Shown piece after piece: positions 50,683-62,596 of a stretch of DNA of 64,000 nt. Below the pieces are notes generated by a model that did no database searches, was not told where the DNA came from, and saw only the letters and a program-made list of their open reading frames with translations. The DNA is from Pieris napi. Taxonomy: Eukaryota > Arthropoda > Insecta > Lepidoptera > Pieridae. The number at the start of each line of letters is the position of its first letter. Within the stretch, counting starts at the first letter, position 1. Location: positions 8,680,001 through 8,744,000 of the forward strand of contig NC_062245.1 in NCBI RefSeq assembly GCF_905475465.1, given 5' to 3'. The position numbers and the translations under genes are program-made.

Positions 50683-53600
50683 TCACAGTTTCGACTGTAC
50701 GTATGTGTCCCAGTGGACCACGTCTTTCCACCAATCCGGCCTCGTCATAGATCCCGGGTAGGTCATTACATTGTTCTGTATGTGTTTGTATGCCTAAAAA
50801 ATTTAATCATTTATAAGGTAAAGTTTTTCGAATCATATTCTTTAAAAATCCCGTTGCCTAAGATGACATGTTTTATTATAGGAAGCTAAACGCCTACTCT
50901 TTAGCTTCCTAGCCTTCCTTTCTTTATAGTCCTTTTTTCTTTTATTTTATGTTAATTATTATTTTTTATTTTATTCAATGTCTATAGACGTTCTTCTTGT
51001 TAAATTCTACTAAATATTTCGTTGCAAAACAATATATAACAAGAGTCTATTTGATTACATTTAAAAAACGTCAGAAATTCTAAAAATATGCACATATATA
51101 TGTAAACATGATAAGCAGTGTAATCTCAAGTTTCGAATTTATTGTCGTTGGCCTTAATTTTCACTAAAATTAAACGCAAGCCCAGAGGCCGGCAACGCAC
51201 TTGCGTGTCCATGAGCGGCGTTAGCACTTAACATCTGGTAAGCCTCCTGCCTCGTTGCCCCCTGTACTATAAAAAAGGCTCATGCTAATTCTTACTACAA
51301 TTTACATTTCACAGTTTGTAAGGTAACTTGTAATTATAAATTTCGACTAGGTAACACATTTTTGCCATACTGGAGTCACATAGCTCTCTTTAAATCTTTC
51401 CCTATTTTTTTTGCATTTAACAATATACATTATATATATAATAATGGTTACCTCTCCATCAGCCATGCCTAACACAGAGTTTAGGCACCAGTCAGGCGGC
51501 GCCAGGGTATCAACTAGTGCGATAGCTTCTGGTGCTATTTCACTACAAAGTTGCAGTATCCCCTCACGTAGAAATAGACCTTGGTCTTTTGAGAAATAAC
51601 CACCCTGAAATTATAAAATGAATGTGTTTGTGATAATTCAATAAAAGTCACCAATCTCAATATATAGAACAAAGTTGGCTTTGTTTTAAAACTTATAGCT
51701 CGAGAACGGCTGGCATGGTTTTGGGGAAAACATCGAATCATTCGAAATCATTTTACGGAAAAAAAATACAATAGATAATGTTAAACAAATGAAAGAGCGT
51801 ATTTAAAATACGGTTTCGAATCGACAAGATAAAATATTGGGATATTAAAGATTTTAAAAATTTAGAATAATCTAATGAAAAAGGATTGACATATTGGTTG
51901 GTATTGGATGTTAAATATTTACGCGTGCGTTCAGAAATTGATTTTATGTAACCTAAACATATCAAGCTACTAAAATATGCAGCAAATGACTTAATTTAAA
52001 ATAAAAACATAAGTAGTGAACCTTATACTTATTTTGCATTCATTGTATTATGTACTTTTATAAAATTACTAGCTGATCCGGCAAACGTCGTTTCGCCATG
52101 TATATCATTTATAATAAAAAAATAGGGGTTGATCGTAGAGGGGTGAAAGTTAGGGGTTGTATGTATTTTTTAATGCTGTATCATAAAAAAATAGAAATTA
52201 AAAATTTTGTCTAAAAAATAAAAATAAAAATTTAGGGATGGACTACCCTTAACATCTGGCGGGCTGATTTGTGAATCTAAACCATTCCCAGATCCCCTTG
52301 AAGACACACAAAAAATTTCATCAAAATTGGTCCAGTCGTTTAGGAGGAGTTCAGTCACATACACACGCACACAAGAAATATATATATTAAGATAAAAGTA
52401 TATAACGTAGTGTAGTACATTATGTTCAGGTAATCTGTAATACGACATTAATTGACTGTTACGTACAAAGTTCGCCGGGTCAGCTAGTAGTAAATATTAT
52501 CCGTACAGTACTAAGCCAATACGATAATGTCGAATATAAAAAATATATATATTAGACTTAAAATAGCACGAACATTGTGTTTATCGATTTAAGAAAATAA
52601 GAGAAATCCACTCTGGATTTAACTAGAGGTAAAAAAATATCAATTAATGATTTGTGGTGTACTCACAATGTATAAGGTCGCCATATGTTTCTCCAACAAG
52701 AAGGCGCCGTACAATGATACGAGTTTGAGTAGAACTCTTCGGCATGAAATATCTTCAAACTGCTGCACTGTCTTGTAGAAGTGGTTCAGGATAAAGTTCT
52801 GTAATTAATAAACGGAATTTCACATTTTAATTTAAGTACGACAAAACAGTTTGTCTACTTACTAGTCAAACAGTCTGTACTTTAATTAAAATCAGATCCG
52901 GCTGTTTTTCAACAAAAAAGCGTATCGTATAAGGGTCTTTCACAATGTACGGATAAGTTCCGAATTAGCTATTTATTACTTATTGGTAGGATAAACACTT
53001 TTGTTGCGTTTCACGACTGTCAGATAGCGCTATTCGTCACATAAAGTCCATCATAAGTTATGCGTCCGATTAATGTCAAATAGCACAATTTAACCTCCAA
53101 ATAATTTATGTGTTGCATAGCTATTTGGTATTTTATCCATACATTGAGAAACAGACCCTTAGTCCATATTCTACGTATAACAAGTGATACTGTCGTCTTG
53201 TGTGTCTGATTTGTCAAACTACATACAGAAAATTAACATTCTACAATACCGACAATTCCACACATTCGACATTAAACAGGGTGTGTATACGTGACCTGGC
53301 AGGTATTAGACGCTTAGGTAATAAGGTTAATACTCTAAAATGCGGCAATTTTTTTACTGCTCGACCAAAAAACAGTTGAGAAAATGCCTAAGGACTTGGA
53401 AGCGAAGTATAACTCCCGCCAAAAAGTATTGGATTTGACAAACAGGAGTCTTACATAGTAAATTGGTAACTCTGTAGTGGCAACACTAGTTATTACAGAT
53501 TATACAAACCTCTCCATAGACAATAGATAAATTGACAGCATTGTATGACTGCGACTCGTTCTTTGCCTGTAAATTGGTTCGTCCATCCTGTTTCAGTTTG

Positions 53601-56600
53601 TTTACTTTTTCATAAGTCATTTTAAGAGTGTATGCTGTGAGCCATTTATATATTTGTATTAGGTCTGAAAATTTAACATTACCAATTATTATTTATGATT
53701 TCTATTACTATAAATATTAAATGAGACGAGGAAGCGAAATGTATGTAAGGATCATCAATAGAGGTCTGTGGTCTCTGACTAATTACTTTGGGAAGTAGGC
53801 TTGACTTATACAAAACAAATATTAATAAATTAATTAATCTTAAGCTTCGCACTGTACTCACAAAGCAGCCCTATCACTCTTGAAGTAGTTCACAGATTAT
53901 TATTCAATTAACACTGCACTAATATATTTTTTACCATAAATTTGTCTATGATTGTATTTTTACTTTTTTACATTCAGATATTAATACAAAACATACTTCA
54001 AATGGCATATCCCGATATATAAAGCAACTCGTTTTATTTGAATAATGCATTCAAAATTTAGCTATGCATCTAAACATATGCATATAATCATAGGTCACAA
54101 AATGGTACAAGGAATCTTGAAATATATCTATAGCCTCTTGTATGGATTGGACAGATCTAAGGTTAATGCTTGTCTTAGTTCATTGTCCTTAGTCTATAAT
54201 CAAAAAGTATTTTACGCGATCTCAAGACAAAACCAAAGGATTTAGTTTCAAATTACAAACGAGCCTACGGGACGCCCAAAAAGTTTAGTGCTGGTCTTTA
54301 ATACTAACGGCTGATTGAGTGAAACAAGTGTATCGTAGTGCATATACTACTGTGGGGTGCTGCTGGAGAGGTTCAATCCATATTTGTGCTGCAGAAGTGA
54401 GCTGTTCGGGGTATTTGTTGTGTTTCTCCGAGGGAGTCGGTACGGAATAAGTTTGAGGAATTGAATATTATGACACTATCTGGTCAATACATTCTTGAAG
54501 CCTTGTTGTACGTACAAAAAAATATAAATTTATTACGATTAATAGATTAGATATTTTATACGATTTTAAAACAAATGGTGACTTTCACCAGTATAATACG
54601 CGAAATAGAACTAATTTGAGTGTACGACCAACCAGGCTCCAAAAGATAAACCACTCCTTATATGGAAATTGTATTCGCTTTTACAACAAACTCCCAAGCG
54701 AAATTAGAGAATTATCGCTAAATAAATTCAAAGCCCTCGCTAAACGTAAATTAATCAATAAAGCTTTTTATAAATCTGAATGATCCTAATCCTTGGGATT
54801 GATTTGCTCCAGTTCAAACAATTTGTATGACAATACTTGGCGATTAAAAAGAGTGGCGGAAAGTTTCTTGCCAGTTCTTCTTACCCGCTCTACGCCCTTG
54901 ACTTGCGAACTGGTAGTAAATGTAAATTTACAATTAATTAAACTTCTTTTTGGCGATTCATAAGTGTACATGTTTACCTATATGAATAAAGATATTTTGA
55001 GTATAACAAGTACGGTATCTAACAAACGTGATGATACAAAAATAGAGGATGATAATCGTAATTTAATTACTAAAACTTAGCATAACGTACACTAATCGTT
55101 GTATAATTTAATCGTTTTGTACATTTTATTAAAACAACACTTACTTTGAGGATTAATCATATCCTGAACATTTTTCACTCTACAGGACTCAGTTAGAACT
55201 TTGTCGACGTCCTGCAGGAATCCCAAGGACCCGAGGGGCGAATGTTCTGCTGTAAGACTATTCCTCTGAGGCCAAAGACCTAACAACCAATTGCTGGTCT
55301 GCTGAACAAGCAGACTGTTCTCACCCTCGTACGTACAATTTGCATCATTATCGTTACGAATGTCGCCGATACGTGCAGCTATAAGGATAAAACAAATGAG
55401 TAAAATATGAGACATAGCTGTGTGATGTAATCTGTAACACAACAAAATTTTCCACTTAAGATCCACTTCATCATATAAACCCTTTTAAGGTTAAAATGAT
55501 GAAAAACTATTCATTTATACCTCCACATGTACATCGTAAAGTCGTGGATCAAACGCAAATAGGGGATGGAGGAGGTCATCAGCTGCAAAATAATGTTCTA
55601 AAAAGAATTAGTTAAAAACCCAATTTTCTACAAAAACGCAAAATAAATTATAACTCGGTAGGGGTTGAGTTAGAGATCTACAACAATTTTTTGCAGCTGA
55701 TGACCTCATCTATCCTCTAGTTGCGGTTGATCCACGACTTTTCGCAATTGGAAGCACTGGATAGATTGCGATTGCTAACGCGAAGCCAATAACCTATCTC
55801 AATCCATAATCCACCAACTGAGATAGTAATCTTAATCCAAATGTTGTAATAAGTGTGCCAATAACCAATCGACGGACTGTAATAGGCATCTGTCGATACA
55901 AACTATCCATGGGAAGTGTATCGGTGTCTGTGGATAGACCTTTGTATGTAAATGACAGTAGACGAAAGCTCGATTTCAACAGTTAATTATTTTAACAGAT
56001 TTTAACTTACACCAGTTTTGTAAATAATTAAAAAAACTGTTTGTTATTTTTTAAACATACACATGTATATTTTAATGTTATTTGTACGGTTTTATTTACT
56101 TTATTTGGTTTAAATGGAACTACAAAGACCATTTTATCCGTCGCCAAAAATGGATTGTCTTCGTAGGGTCTGGTTATTGCGATGCAGATAGGAGATCGAT
56201 CGACTGTCACGGTCTTATCTGAGATTGTATTTAATCTGAGATTGTGGATTAAATATTGGGTTCGGGCGTTAGTGTACTTGTGAAGGCGAAGGCCCACGAG
56301 GGGCTGTATAACCATTGATGTTGATGATGATGATATCGGGGTCTCAATGAATAAACATTACCTTGTAGGTATCCGTGCCCACCGCAAGCTTCTCGGCAAT
56401 TTTGTATGGCGTCACGCGCGCTCCACCCACTTAAGGGCTTTATAGCACATGACAGAGCATGCATCTCTATACCTTTGTTCGCTGCTTTACCTGTTGCACC
56501 TGAAAAATATTCTTTCTTCTTCTCATATTTTTACTTTTTAATAGTAAAGCGGGCCATAGACGGACCGCATGTCTTGTCTGCAAGATCGGTTTTGACTGCA

Positions 56601-59600
56601 ATATGCGGTCGCCGCACGGCGATCTGCAGTTTCCATACTAAATTCATATTCGCAATACACGGACCGCTCGAGCAGTTTCTGAGTAAACCGCATATTGCAG
56701 TCGGTCTTGACTGCAACATGCGGTCCGTCTATGGCCCGCTTTAGAACTTTCTTGAACGATATTAACGGTAATTAATTACAATACAAGCTGAAAGTCTCCG
56801 TTGGATTGGTCATCCGTCTCGAGAGAATGGGAGAAGAACGGAGTTTATTAAATAAGCGTATCTCTGTATGCCGACGCAAAACAGCAGGCCCTGATCTCTG
56901 CTAGCTGGAAAGACGCCGTGTAGAAGGACGATTGGCAAGCGGTAGTCCGTGTTCGGCACAGATCATTTTGGGTCGTTGCGTAGTATTACGTAACAACGCA
57001 AGTGAAATTGCGATTATATCGTTGCGTGAGTATGACCAATTTAACACATAATCGTGCATACTCGCGTTTTGTTTCATTTCCTTGTTAAACAAGTAGGCGA
57101 ACAAGGGGATGAGAATGTAAATAGAAAAAACAACCAGTGGTGCTATTACTCATGTCTTGGGCCTCAGATTTGTGTACAGTGTAATCTCACTAATTCGGCA
57201 CTATTATAAACCGAAGGGTGCCGGATTATTGTAATTTTCGGATTACTAGTGAAACAGTCATAGGTAATTAATAAAATAAACAAATCCAGTGTCTTGTGTT
57301 TGTGTTTATTCGACATTTTTAAGTATAACCTATGCTTACTTGAAAAAGAAATACGTAAGCACGCGCACGTGATAAGTTTTGAGGTTAGACTGTTAGTTGC
57401 TGACGCAGCAATCGAAGCGCACAGGTATAGAGGGGTAAGGGAGGCGTGGGCGGAGGGTGGGGAGGAGGGGCCAGATTATTGGACGTGCCGATCTATCAAA
57501 GTGCCGGATTAGTGAGATTATAATGTATCTCTGTTTCGTTATCATTTGTTTTTGTAATAGGCAAGATGATTAGCACAGAAGTGCGATTCTAGAAGGAAAT
57601 CACTATACAAACAAGAGTTAAATGCTCACGTAAAAAGTCGATTAGTGCATAGCTGGGGCTCGAACCTACATCAGCAGGGTTGAGAGTATATAAAAAACTC
57701 ACACTTTATTATATTAAATAGTAATCTCACCCATCATATTGTCAATTGTCATCTTTACGTGCTCAGTTCCGAACCACGAACAGAATATACGTAACGCGTA
57801 CGTAGTCGCTAAATATGGCAGCAGACGTATTTGCTGAAATAAAGAAAAATCTTTAAGACGATATAAATGAATCGCCGGAAGAAACCGCAGTGTTTTCTTT
57901 ACTTTTTTGTTATTAATATGTTTTACTATATATAACGACTTCTAAATTATATATTTCGATTGTATTTTTCTCATCTAAAGAAATGGATCTGGCACAAATT
58001 TAAAAAATGTGTGGCACTCGGAGACTGCCGCGGTTAAGCTATTGCATAGAATTATTTATCAACTTATGCAAATATAATTATTTATTATTTTTTTATTTAT
58101 GCAGTATTTTTATTCTTTGATATTCAAGTTTTTTCTTTGATATTAATTCCATAATCTACCAGACTCAGACTAACACGCCTATATATCGCCTACGCATCAG
58201 CTTATTAAAAGCTGCCAGTGTGTTAATTAAATAATAATAATAATAATAATATAGTCTGTCTCACTCTAACGCGTACCGGCTGCACCCGATGTGAGACGTC
58301 CCGTTACGTCATCGTGTGTAAGGTTATTTTAGTAACGGAATTTCTGGATTCGGTCTCCACGCTCAAGGCCCGCGAAAGAAGCTATGCAATAGCTTAAAAA
58401 TGTTAAGGAGGATGTTTTCGTGAATTTTATTATTTTTCTCCTGGGTCGACAAATGGTTGCCATTAAAGAAAAATTACGCTTTTTCTATTTTTTTCAAAGC
58501 AGTAGTTCCTGAAATACGCGTCAAAAAAGTTTGTCTAATAAAGTATAGAACACCTGTTGTTGATATTCCAAAATAGTGGTTTCCTCGGAACCATTCTCGG
58601 CGCCAAACTGTTTCCTCACTCCGGAATATCTCACAGCTATCACTATCGCCTTTTGGAGATAGTTCGTTGATATTGAAGTTATGTGCACTCGGCCACCTTT
58701 AATGAAATAAATTATTTAGAAAACCCAGGCAATTAGGACAACCTTCTGAACAATTTCACACGAAGGAATTACTGTTTCGCTGTGAATCAAACCAGGTACC
58801 AGTGTTATTTTGTAAGCACAGACATCTTTATAAAGGCCGTATTTGAGGACCTGATATCTATAAATTACTGGTTTTAAATTAGACTTGTTAAAGTTTCATG
58901 ATTTTAATCTGTACTAATATTGTAGGTTTGTAACGAATAAACTCAAAAACAACTGGATCAATTTCGAATTTCTTATACCTCTCAACTCAATCTCACATAT
59001 TCCTTTAGTAACAAACATATATTTGAATTTTGATAGTGTATAATATATGTGTAATATTTGAATTATTATTATTGGTGTGAATTGTCCAATCAAAAAAAAA
59101 ATATAGCCGGGACAGGCCGCTAGTATTATTTAACAGACTTCAAACTAAACGGAGGAGGCTATTAATTCGGCGTGTATTTTTTGTATTCATTGATATATTA
59201 AAACATGTGTTACCTGATAATACCCCTAAGGAAGCACCAAATCTCTTATTGGGATCCCGGAATGGCGTCTTATAATCCCCATTATCATCCACGCCACCCA
59301 ACTTGTCCAAAGCTAATTCTTTTGGAATGTGGTAGTTATCGAACATAACAAATCTGAAATTTGTGAAAATATGCAATATATACATGTGTTACTTTTGTTT
59401 AATTTTCACACCAATTAAATTTGTGGTCGTTATAACTAAATCAGATCTATGAAATCCCCAACAATAACTGAGCTACCATTTATAATTTAAAATTTTATTT
59501 TATTACGTTTTTTAATGAAGTAGAATTTATATGTGCATTTATTAATTATGAAATGCAGACGTCAGTACCGTGTTTATTACCATTTTAGTATCGGTTATTA

Positions 59601-62123
59601 TGTTTTTTTAATTATATATCACCCTGGTCACTTAATCGCGCGACTCTCAACCTTAAACTCATACAAATCCCTGCTGCTGCACCAATAAAATTGTCTATAT
59701 ATGCAAATAACAACAATATCAAATAACGTTGAAATTTTGTGACGTCGACTATATAGAAACTAGCTGATCCGGCAAACGTCGTTTTGCCATGTATATCATC
59801 GATAATAAAAAAATTGGGGTTGATCGTAGAGTGGTGAAAATTAGGGGTTGTATGTATTTTTTAATGTTGTATGTATCATAAAGACAAAAAAAAATCTAAA
59901 AATTAAAAAAAAATTAGGGGTGGATTACCCTTAACATTTAGGGGGATGAAAAATAGATGTCTGTTTCTCAGACCTACCCAATATGCACACAAAATTTCAT
60001 GAGAATCAGGTAAGCCGTTTCGGAGGAGTTTAACCACAAACACCGCGACACGAGAATTTTATATAGTAGATTAGATTTAGCGATACTGGATTATTTAACG
60101 ATTCATTCTAAATCTATTAACATACCCATTGTCAACACCGTTCAGACCAATTTTCTCGCCAATGTCACCGACGATGACGCCAGCGTACGGCTTGAGGGTC
60201 TTGGGGTCACGGATGGGGACAATGAACGAGTGCAGGCCGTGGTTTGTGCCCTTTGATATCAGCATCGCATACACGATGGCGTGGGTAGCACATTTGCCTG
60301 ATAACATTCCCATTTTAGGTCAAAAATTTACATTGTGTTTATTGTCTCTCGCCCGTAGTTGATTCGGGCTTTAAAGTAATTTTTGTATTAATTTAGGTAT
60401 GTGATAACTGATAATTATGATAGGGAGAGATATTCTATCAATATATATTTTTTTATATGTTGTATATTAGTTAATATCTCCTGATATAAAATAAGAGACA
60501 ATTAAATAAAAAAACTTGTTGTCGATAAAGCAATGTTATGTTGAATATTTCACACATTAATTTTAACTTTTACTTCACTATCACAAATTTAATTGTTATA
60601 GGAAATCGCAGTCGCAGTAAAAAGCCAGACATGAAGCCGAATTAATTGATTTAAATTAATATGAATTTTTTGTCATGTAGATATGATAATATACCATTGC
60701 TTTTTTAAAACAAATACGCTGATTAACGACATTACATAATAAGCTGTTTTACTTCATAGTTTTTTAACGGCATATGACTAAAATTTTAATGTAACCGTGA
60801 CTTTAATTTTGTATGAATATTGACCTTTTCTTCAGTTCAAATAGTTTCCACTACATACATTATGCAAAGTGTTTATACATGTAAGATACTTACGACTAGA
60901 ATTAATGTTAATGTATGAATAAATGAAAGTTATGTTGTATTAAATTTAGAAGCATAATAATTGTAATAAAACCTCTAAATGCTCATGGTTTTTCAGTCTT
61001 AATTGCTAATATGAGAAAACAAGATAATATATAAGTAAATTTTAATTTTTAGTTTAAATTATCAGTTAGGTTTGCGAAAAAAGGAGTTTTCATTCAAGAT
61101 ACATACCTAAACATCCAACCCAGAACTTAGCCGCTTCAAAATCTGGTGAATGTAAAATAAACTGCTTCTTCTCTGGACAATATGTAGCAGTTGTTCTCAT
61201 ACCCTTTGCATTTGAGCCATGAGAAACTTCTGTTAGTGCAAAGCAGCCACCAATTCGGGCTTTCTCAATATCCTCAATAAAATCATAAAGATGTCCTCTA
61301 CCACTGCCTTGGATTGTATTAGAGAACATTCGAAAAGTAAGGGAGACTTTGACAGCTAAAGAACTGTCAAACATGAAGAGTGCTTCTGCCTCTGCTTGAA
61401 ATATTCTAGGGTCTTGGGCTATCTAATAACAAAATTATGAAATCTATTACAACAATTAATAAAGATTGGCATACATTAAGAGTTTTTTTATTGAAATAGT
61501 TACTTTTTCCATAGGTAAGAAGCGTTCATTATAATAAGCATACATTCTCTTGATAGCAATGTGTCTCTGCTCATCCATAGAAAGAGTCTTATCTGAGTGC
61601 TTGAATAAAGGATGTCCCTCCATAAAACTCCAGATATCATTCTAAAAAACATGTCATTCATTTAAATATTGTTTGAATAGAACTATATACTAGAATATAA
61701 ATTGCTCATTTTAATTTTAGCCTGCCTCGAAATAAATTTTATCCAATAATTGCTCAACGGAATGGGATGATAAACAGTTCATAGTAGACAAGTGTTAGAG
61801 ATTCTTTCATCTAAATTATAGCGCGCGTAGTACACTTTTATTTTACATATTTACACATAACTTTAAATAGTGATTTACTTATAAAGCCTTACTTTAAAAA
61901 TAATTAATTCCAAATGCTATTAATAAGTAGAGCAATTGGAAAGTATTTAATAACAGCTTACTTTCAACTGAATTGATCCCAATGTATCGTAAACGAGCTT
62001 CATTCGCCGCCAGTCAAATGTTGCCTTCTTTCTGTACTTGTCCAGAGGTCCAGAAGGCAGATCCGAAAAATAGTTCCGAAGTTCACTGTCTGATATTATT
62101 GTATTAGGTTTATCAGAATCCAT
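50683..62123 (-). CDS. ACOX3: Peroxisomal acyl-CoA oxidase, ACOX3 type, 13 exons, complete
   Basis: This enzyme oxidises acyl-CoA to trans-2-enoyl-CoA with FAD and O2, the first step of peroxisomal beta-oxidation; the ACOX3 branch also handles branched chains. Coding exons on the minus strand are 62123-61962, 61641-61504, 61422-61107, 60297-60126, 59353-59214, 58696-58554, 57833-57731, 56499-56362, 55378-55145, 53664-53510, 52798-52667, 51604-51452 and 50793-50683. They join in one frame to 698 residues, close to the usual length near 700. Visible motifs are [12 protein letters not shown] (from residue 160, flavin/substrate region), [20 protein letters not shown] (426-436) and CTYEGEN with the likely catalytic Glu455. 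The protein ends in SKL, a type 1 peroxisome targeting signal. AATAAA lies about 12 bases past the stop. Introns carry many mobile elements. Family assignment is firm; the choice of ACOX3 over ACOX1 rests on remembered resemblance. Confidence 0.93.
51186..51276 (+). repeat. LINE 3' tail, ACOX3 intron 12
   Basis: GGCCGGCAACGCACTTGCGT to TGCCCCCTGTACTATAAAAA. It is the terminal part only. Confidence 0.6.
52071..52495 (-). mobile_element. CTAG-ended repeat, compound copy, ACOX3 intron 11
   Basis: Starts ACTAGCTGATCCGGCAAACG and ends in the opposite orientation, AAAGTTCGCCGGGTCAGCTAG. A second fragment of another family member appears fused inside. It lies in the ACOX3 intron between exons 11 and 12. 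Confidence 0.6.
52932..53159. mobile_element. MITE, family C copy 2 (228 bp), ACOX3 intron 10
   Basis: Reverse-complement relative of 39480-39720, sharing most of its length. TA duplication flanks AGGGTC...GACCCT. It lies in the ACOX3 intron between exons 10 and 11. Confidence 0.75.
54560..54970 (+). pseudogene. LINE ORF2 C-terminal fragment, ACOX3 intron 9
   Basis: Reads [20 protein letters not shown], then [20 protein letters not shown] and [16 protein letters not shown], then the tail TTCTTGCCAGTTCTTCTTAC. It lies in the ACOX3 intron between exons 9 and 10. Confidence 0.6.
55538..55742. mobile_element. MITE with about 50 bp inverted ends, ACOX3 intron 8
   Basis: The left end AAAGTCGTGGATCAAACGCA and the right end are inverted copies over about 50 bases, extending to GAGGTCATCAGCTGCAAAA. 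The target duplication is unclear, with TCG near both ends. It lies 35 bases from the family B element in the same intron. Confidence 0.65.
55778..56269. mobile_element. Non-autonomous TIR element, family B copy 2 (492 bp), ACOX3 intron 8
   Basis: Same family as 23325-23849 and in the same orientation. The right end GGGTTCGGGCGT is followed by TA and the left end is preceded by TA. It fills about half of the ACOX3 intron between exons 8 and 9 and lies 92 bases from exon 8. Confidence 0.8.
56547..56741. mobile_element. Palindromic MITE with TA duplication, ACOX3 intron 7
   Basis: Ends are AAGCGGGCCATAGACGGACC and its reverse complement, flanked by TA on both sides. The interior repeats GCGGTC(C/G) and TTGACTGCAA motifs in both orientations, so each arm has its own smaller hairpins. 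It is richer in GC than its surroundings. Confidence 0.75.
57136..57690 (-). repeat. tRNA-derived SINE, split by a MITE, ACOX3 intron 7
   Basis: The SINE 3' part (AACCAGTGGTGCTATTACTC) and its continuation from 57526 (TATCTCTGTTTCGTTATCAT) to the tRNA-like head (GGGGCTCGAACCTACATCAG) belong to one element. The 57177-57525 MITE interrupts it. Confidence 0.7.
57177..57525. mobile_element. pogo/Tigger-like MITE nested in a SINE (349 bp)
   Basis: Terminal repeats CAGTGTAATCTCACTAATTC and, inverted, CATTATAATCTCACTAATCC, with a TA duplication at 57175-57176 and 57526-57527. The end sequence is the type seen in pogo-like elements. The interior is GC-rich near 57420-57475 and has no transposase. 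Confidence 0.75.
59761..60073 (-). mobile_element. CTAG-ended repeat, ACOX3 intron 4
   Basis: Starts TAGCTGATCCGGCAAACGTC and ends near ACGAGAATTTTATATAGTAG. I see no clear direct repeat at its flanks. It lies in the intron between exons 4 and 5. Confidence 0.65.
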
Positions 62124-62596
62124 GTTTAATTTTATTTCCTTCGCTGTTCCAACAGATGTAATTCTACCTGTATTAGATAATATTTAGACTAAGTTCAGCT
62201 TTCGCAAATAAGTAACTATTTAAGTAACGACATACATTTTATTCGCATAAATTAAGGCTATCAGCTAGATACACTATAATTCACGCTGATAAGAAGTTTG
62301 TTTTTAAGATTTTTTAAATATTAGAAAACAAAATGTTATACAGATATAGAATTTAATGGTGTGGATTTAAATGGTAATGAAATCTTAAAACTTACCTTAT
62401 AAAAGTTACCTATTCAGTAGACACTAGACAGTAACATTACCGAATAGTGAATACCGACCTTTGGTTTATAATTTGTAAATGGAAAGAAATAATAATACGT
62501 AAATATTTAATATTGACACCTTGTATTTACTCATAAGTGCTACAGAGTACAGAAGTTCTGCCGTCTAATGTCTATGTTCCGTAATCATTAATAACT

